DNA from: Spisula solida
Taxonomy: Eukaryota > Mollusca > Bivalvia > Venerida > Mactridae
Direction of reading: 5' to 3'
NCBI GenBank assembly: GCA_947247005.1
Contig: OX365956.1
Coordinates: forward strand, 8,514,089 to 8,578,088
DNA length: 64,000 bases
The first letter of the stretch is position 1. Each line of letters opens with the position of its first letter. The translations under genes and the position numbers were made by a program. The notes under the pieces are model-generated. The model saw nothing but the letters and a program-made list of their open reading frames with translations. It did not search any database and was not told the DNA's origin. Positions 61,577 to 64,000 of this stretch are shown piece by piece.

Positions 61577-64000
61577 TGTCAGGAGGAGTTACATGTTGTA
61601 ACTATAGAAGTGGTCAGGAGGAGTCACATGTTGTAACTATATAAGTGGTCGCGAGGAGTTACATGTTGTAACTATAGAAGTTGTCACGAGGAGTTACATG
61701 TTGTAACTATAGAAGTTGTCACGAGGAGTTACATGTTGTAACTGTAGAAGTTGTCACGAGGAGTTACATGTTGTAACTATAGAAGTTGTCACGAGGAGTT
61801 ACATGTTGTAACTGTAGAAGTTGTCACGAGGAGTTACATGTTGTAACTATAGAAGTTGTCACGAGGAGTTACATGTTGTAACTGTAGAAGTTGTCACGAG
61901 GAGTTACATGTTGTAACTATAGAAGTTGTCACGAGGAGTTACATGTTGTTACTATAGAAGTTGTCACGAGGAGTTACATGTTGTAACTATAGAAGTTGTC
62001 ACGAGGAGTTACATGTTGTTACTATAGAAGTTGTCACGAGGAGTTACATGTTGTAACTAGAAGTTGTCACGAGGAGTTACATGTTGAAACTGTAGAAGTT
62101 GTCACGAGGAGTTACATGTTGTAACTATAGAAGTTGTCACGAGGAGTTACATGTTGTAACTGTAGAAGTTGTCACGAGGAGTCACATGTTGTAACTATAG
62201 AAGTTGTCACGAGGAGTTGCATGTTGTAACTATAGAAGTTGTCACGAGGAGTTACCTGTTGTAACTAGAAGTTGTCACGAGGAGTTACATGTTGTAACTA
62301 TAGAAGTTGTCACGAGGAGTTACATGTTGTAACTAGAAGTTGTCACGAGGAGTTACATGTTGTAACTATAGAAGTGGTCAGGAGGAGTCACATGTTGTAA
62401 CTATAGAAGTGGTCAGGAGGAGTTACATGTTGTAACTGTAGAAGTTGTCAGGAGGAGTCACATGTTGTAACTATAGAAGTTGTCAGGAGGAGTCACATGT
62501 TGTAACTATAGAAGTGGTCAGGAGGAGTTACATGTTGTAACTGTAGAAGTTGTCACGAGGAGTTACATGTTGTAACTATAGAAGTGGTCAGGAGGAGTCA
62601 CATGTTGTAACTATAGAAGTGGTCAGGAGGAGTTACATGTTGTAACTGTAGAAGTTGTCAGGAGGAGTCACATGTTGTAACTATAGAAGTGGTCAGGAGG
62701 AGTTACATGTTGTAACTGTAGAAGTTGTCACGAGGAGTCACATGTTGTAACTGTAGAAGTTGTCACGAGGAGTTACATGTTGTAACTATAGAAGTGGTCA
62801 GGAGGAGATACATGTTGTAACTATAGAAGTTGTCACGAGGAGTTACATGTTGTAACTGTAGAAGTTGTCACGAGGAGTTACATGTTGTAACTATAGAAGT
62901 GGTCAGGAGGAGTCACATGTTGTAACTGTAGAAGTTGTCACGAGGAGTCACATGTTGTAACTATAGAAGTTGTCACGAGGAGTCACATGTTGTAACTAGA
63001 AGTTGTCACGAGGAGTTACATGTTGTAACTGTAGAAGTTGTCACGAGGAGTTACATGTTGTAACTAGAAGTTGTCACGAGAAGTTACATGTTGTAACTAT
63101 AGAAGTGGTCAGGAGGAGTCACATGTTGTAACTATAGAAGTTGTCAGGAGGAGTTACATGTTGTAACTATAGAAGTTGTCACGAGGAGTTACATGTTGTA
63201 ACTGTAGAAGTTGTCACGAGGAGTTACATGTTGTAACTATAGAAGTTGTCAGGAGGAGTCACATGTTGTAACTAGAAGTTGTCACGAGGAGTCACATGTT
63301 GTAACTATAGAAGTTGTCACGAGGAGTTACATGTTGTAACTATAGAAGTTGTCACGAGGAGTTACATGTTGTAACTATAGAAGTTGTCACGAGGAGTTAC
63401 ATGTTGTAACTATAGAAGTTGTCACGAGGAGTTACATGTTGTAACTGTAGAAGTTGTCACGAGGAGTTACATGTTGTAACTATAGAAGTTGTCACGAGGA
63501 GTTACATGTTGTAACTATAGAAGTTGTCACGAGGAGTTACATGTTGTTACTATAGAAGTTGTCACGAGGAGTTACATGTTGTAACTAGAAGTTGTCACGA
63601 GGAGTTACATGTTGTAACTATAGAAGTTGTCACGAGGAGTTACATGTTGTAACTGTAGAAGTTGTCACGACGAGTTACATGTTGTAACTAGAAGTTGTCA
63701 CGAGGAGTTACATGTTGTAACTATATAAGTTGTCACGAGGAGTTACATGTTGTAACTGTAGAAGTTGTCACGAGGAGTTACATGTTGTAACTAGAAGTTG
63801 TCACGAGGAGTTACATGTTGGAACTATAGAAGTTGTCACGAGGAGTCACATGTTGTAACTGTAGAAGTTGTCACGAGGAGTTACATGTTGTAACTATAGA
63901 AGTTGTCACGAGGAGTTACATGTTGTAACTGTAGAAGTTGTCACGAGGAGTCACATGTTGTAACTGTAGAAGTTGTCACGAGGAGTTACATGTTGTAACT
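61577..64000. repeat. 35-bp satellite array, about 70 units, continuing past the window
   Basis: The unit is GAAGTTGTCACGAGGAGTTA followed by CATGTTGTAACTATA. Some units lack two bases (AACTAGAAG, 33 bp). Each contains the near-palindrome GTTACATGTTGTAAC. Two linked subtypes alternate: GTTGTCACGAGGAGTTAC and GTGGTCAGGAGGAGTCAC. There are no unique spacers. The array starts sharply at 61577; its right edge is not in view. Confidence 0.95.

Noticed and set aside
61577..64000. CRISPR-like regular array
   Set aside because: Units are contiguous, with no unique spacers, and the context is an animal genome. It is a satellite.

Overview
The window is animal nuclear DNA. Genes have many short exons split by AT-rich introns, with GT-AG junctions, and there is a dense load of small inverted-repeat transposons, tRNA-derived SINEs, LINE fragments and minisatellites. 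Several repeat families look molluscan: elements ending in TATGCCCCC/GGGGGCATA, AGGTCA-rich tandem units, and segments resembling ACTTGGT..GGTCATG. I therefore infer a bivalve mollusc, without a species call.

Three protein-coding genes could be rebuilt exon by exon, with every reading-frame phase consistent. (1) Tripeptidyl-peptidase 2 (TPP2), + strand, 6368-41786: 27 coding exons and 1243 residues, with the complete subtilisin-type catalytic set. (2) A divergent phospholipid scramblase, - strand, 50881-45689: six exons and 297 residues, convergent with TPP2. (3) Mitochondrial methylmalonyl-CoA epimerase (MCEE), + strand, 54257-59677: six exons and 166 residues, divergent from the scramblase. 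The three have unrelated jobs (cytosolic peptide trimming, membrane lipid scrambling, propionate catabolism), so this is ordinary synteny and not a functional cluster.

Layout: 1-5.3 kb holds LINE reverse-transcriptase remnants (- strand), an inverted-repeat element and SINE debris. 5.6-6.4 kb is the TPP2 upstream region, with a neat MITE. 6.4-41.8 kb is TPP2 with repeat-laden introns. 41.8-45.7 kb is a convergent intergenic gap. 45.7-50.9 kb is the scramblase. 50.9-54.3 kb is a quiet shared upstream region. 54.3-59.7 kb is MCEE. 59.7-61.6 kb is a spacer with a cluster of CRE-like sites. 61.6-64.0 kb is a 35-bp satellite running off the window.

The most unusual feature is in TPP2. The exon 4/intron 4 junction has been amplified as a 45-bp minisatellite, giving 33 consecutive AG|GTAAGT donor sites, of which only the first yields a readable protein. 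The intron 21/exon 22 acceptor has independently been triplicated with a 97-bp period, and only the last copy gives a productive reading frame. Both arrays look like ladders of decoy splice sites whose use would cause premature stops.
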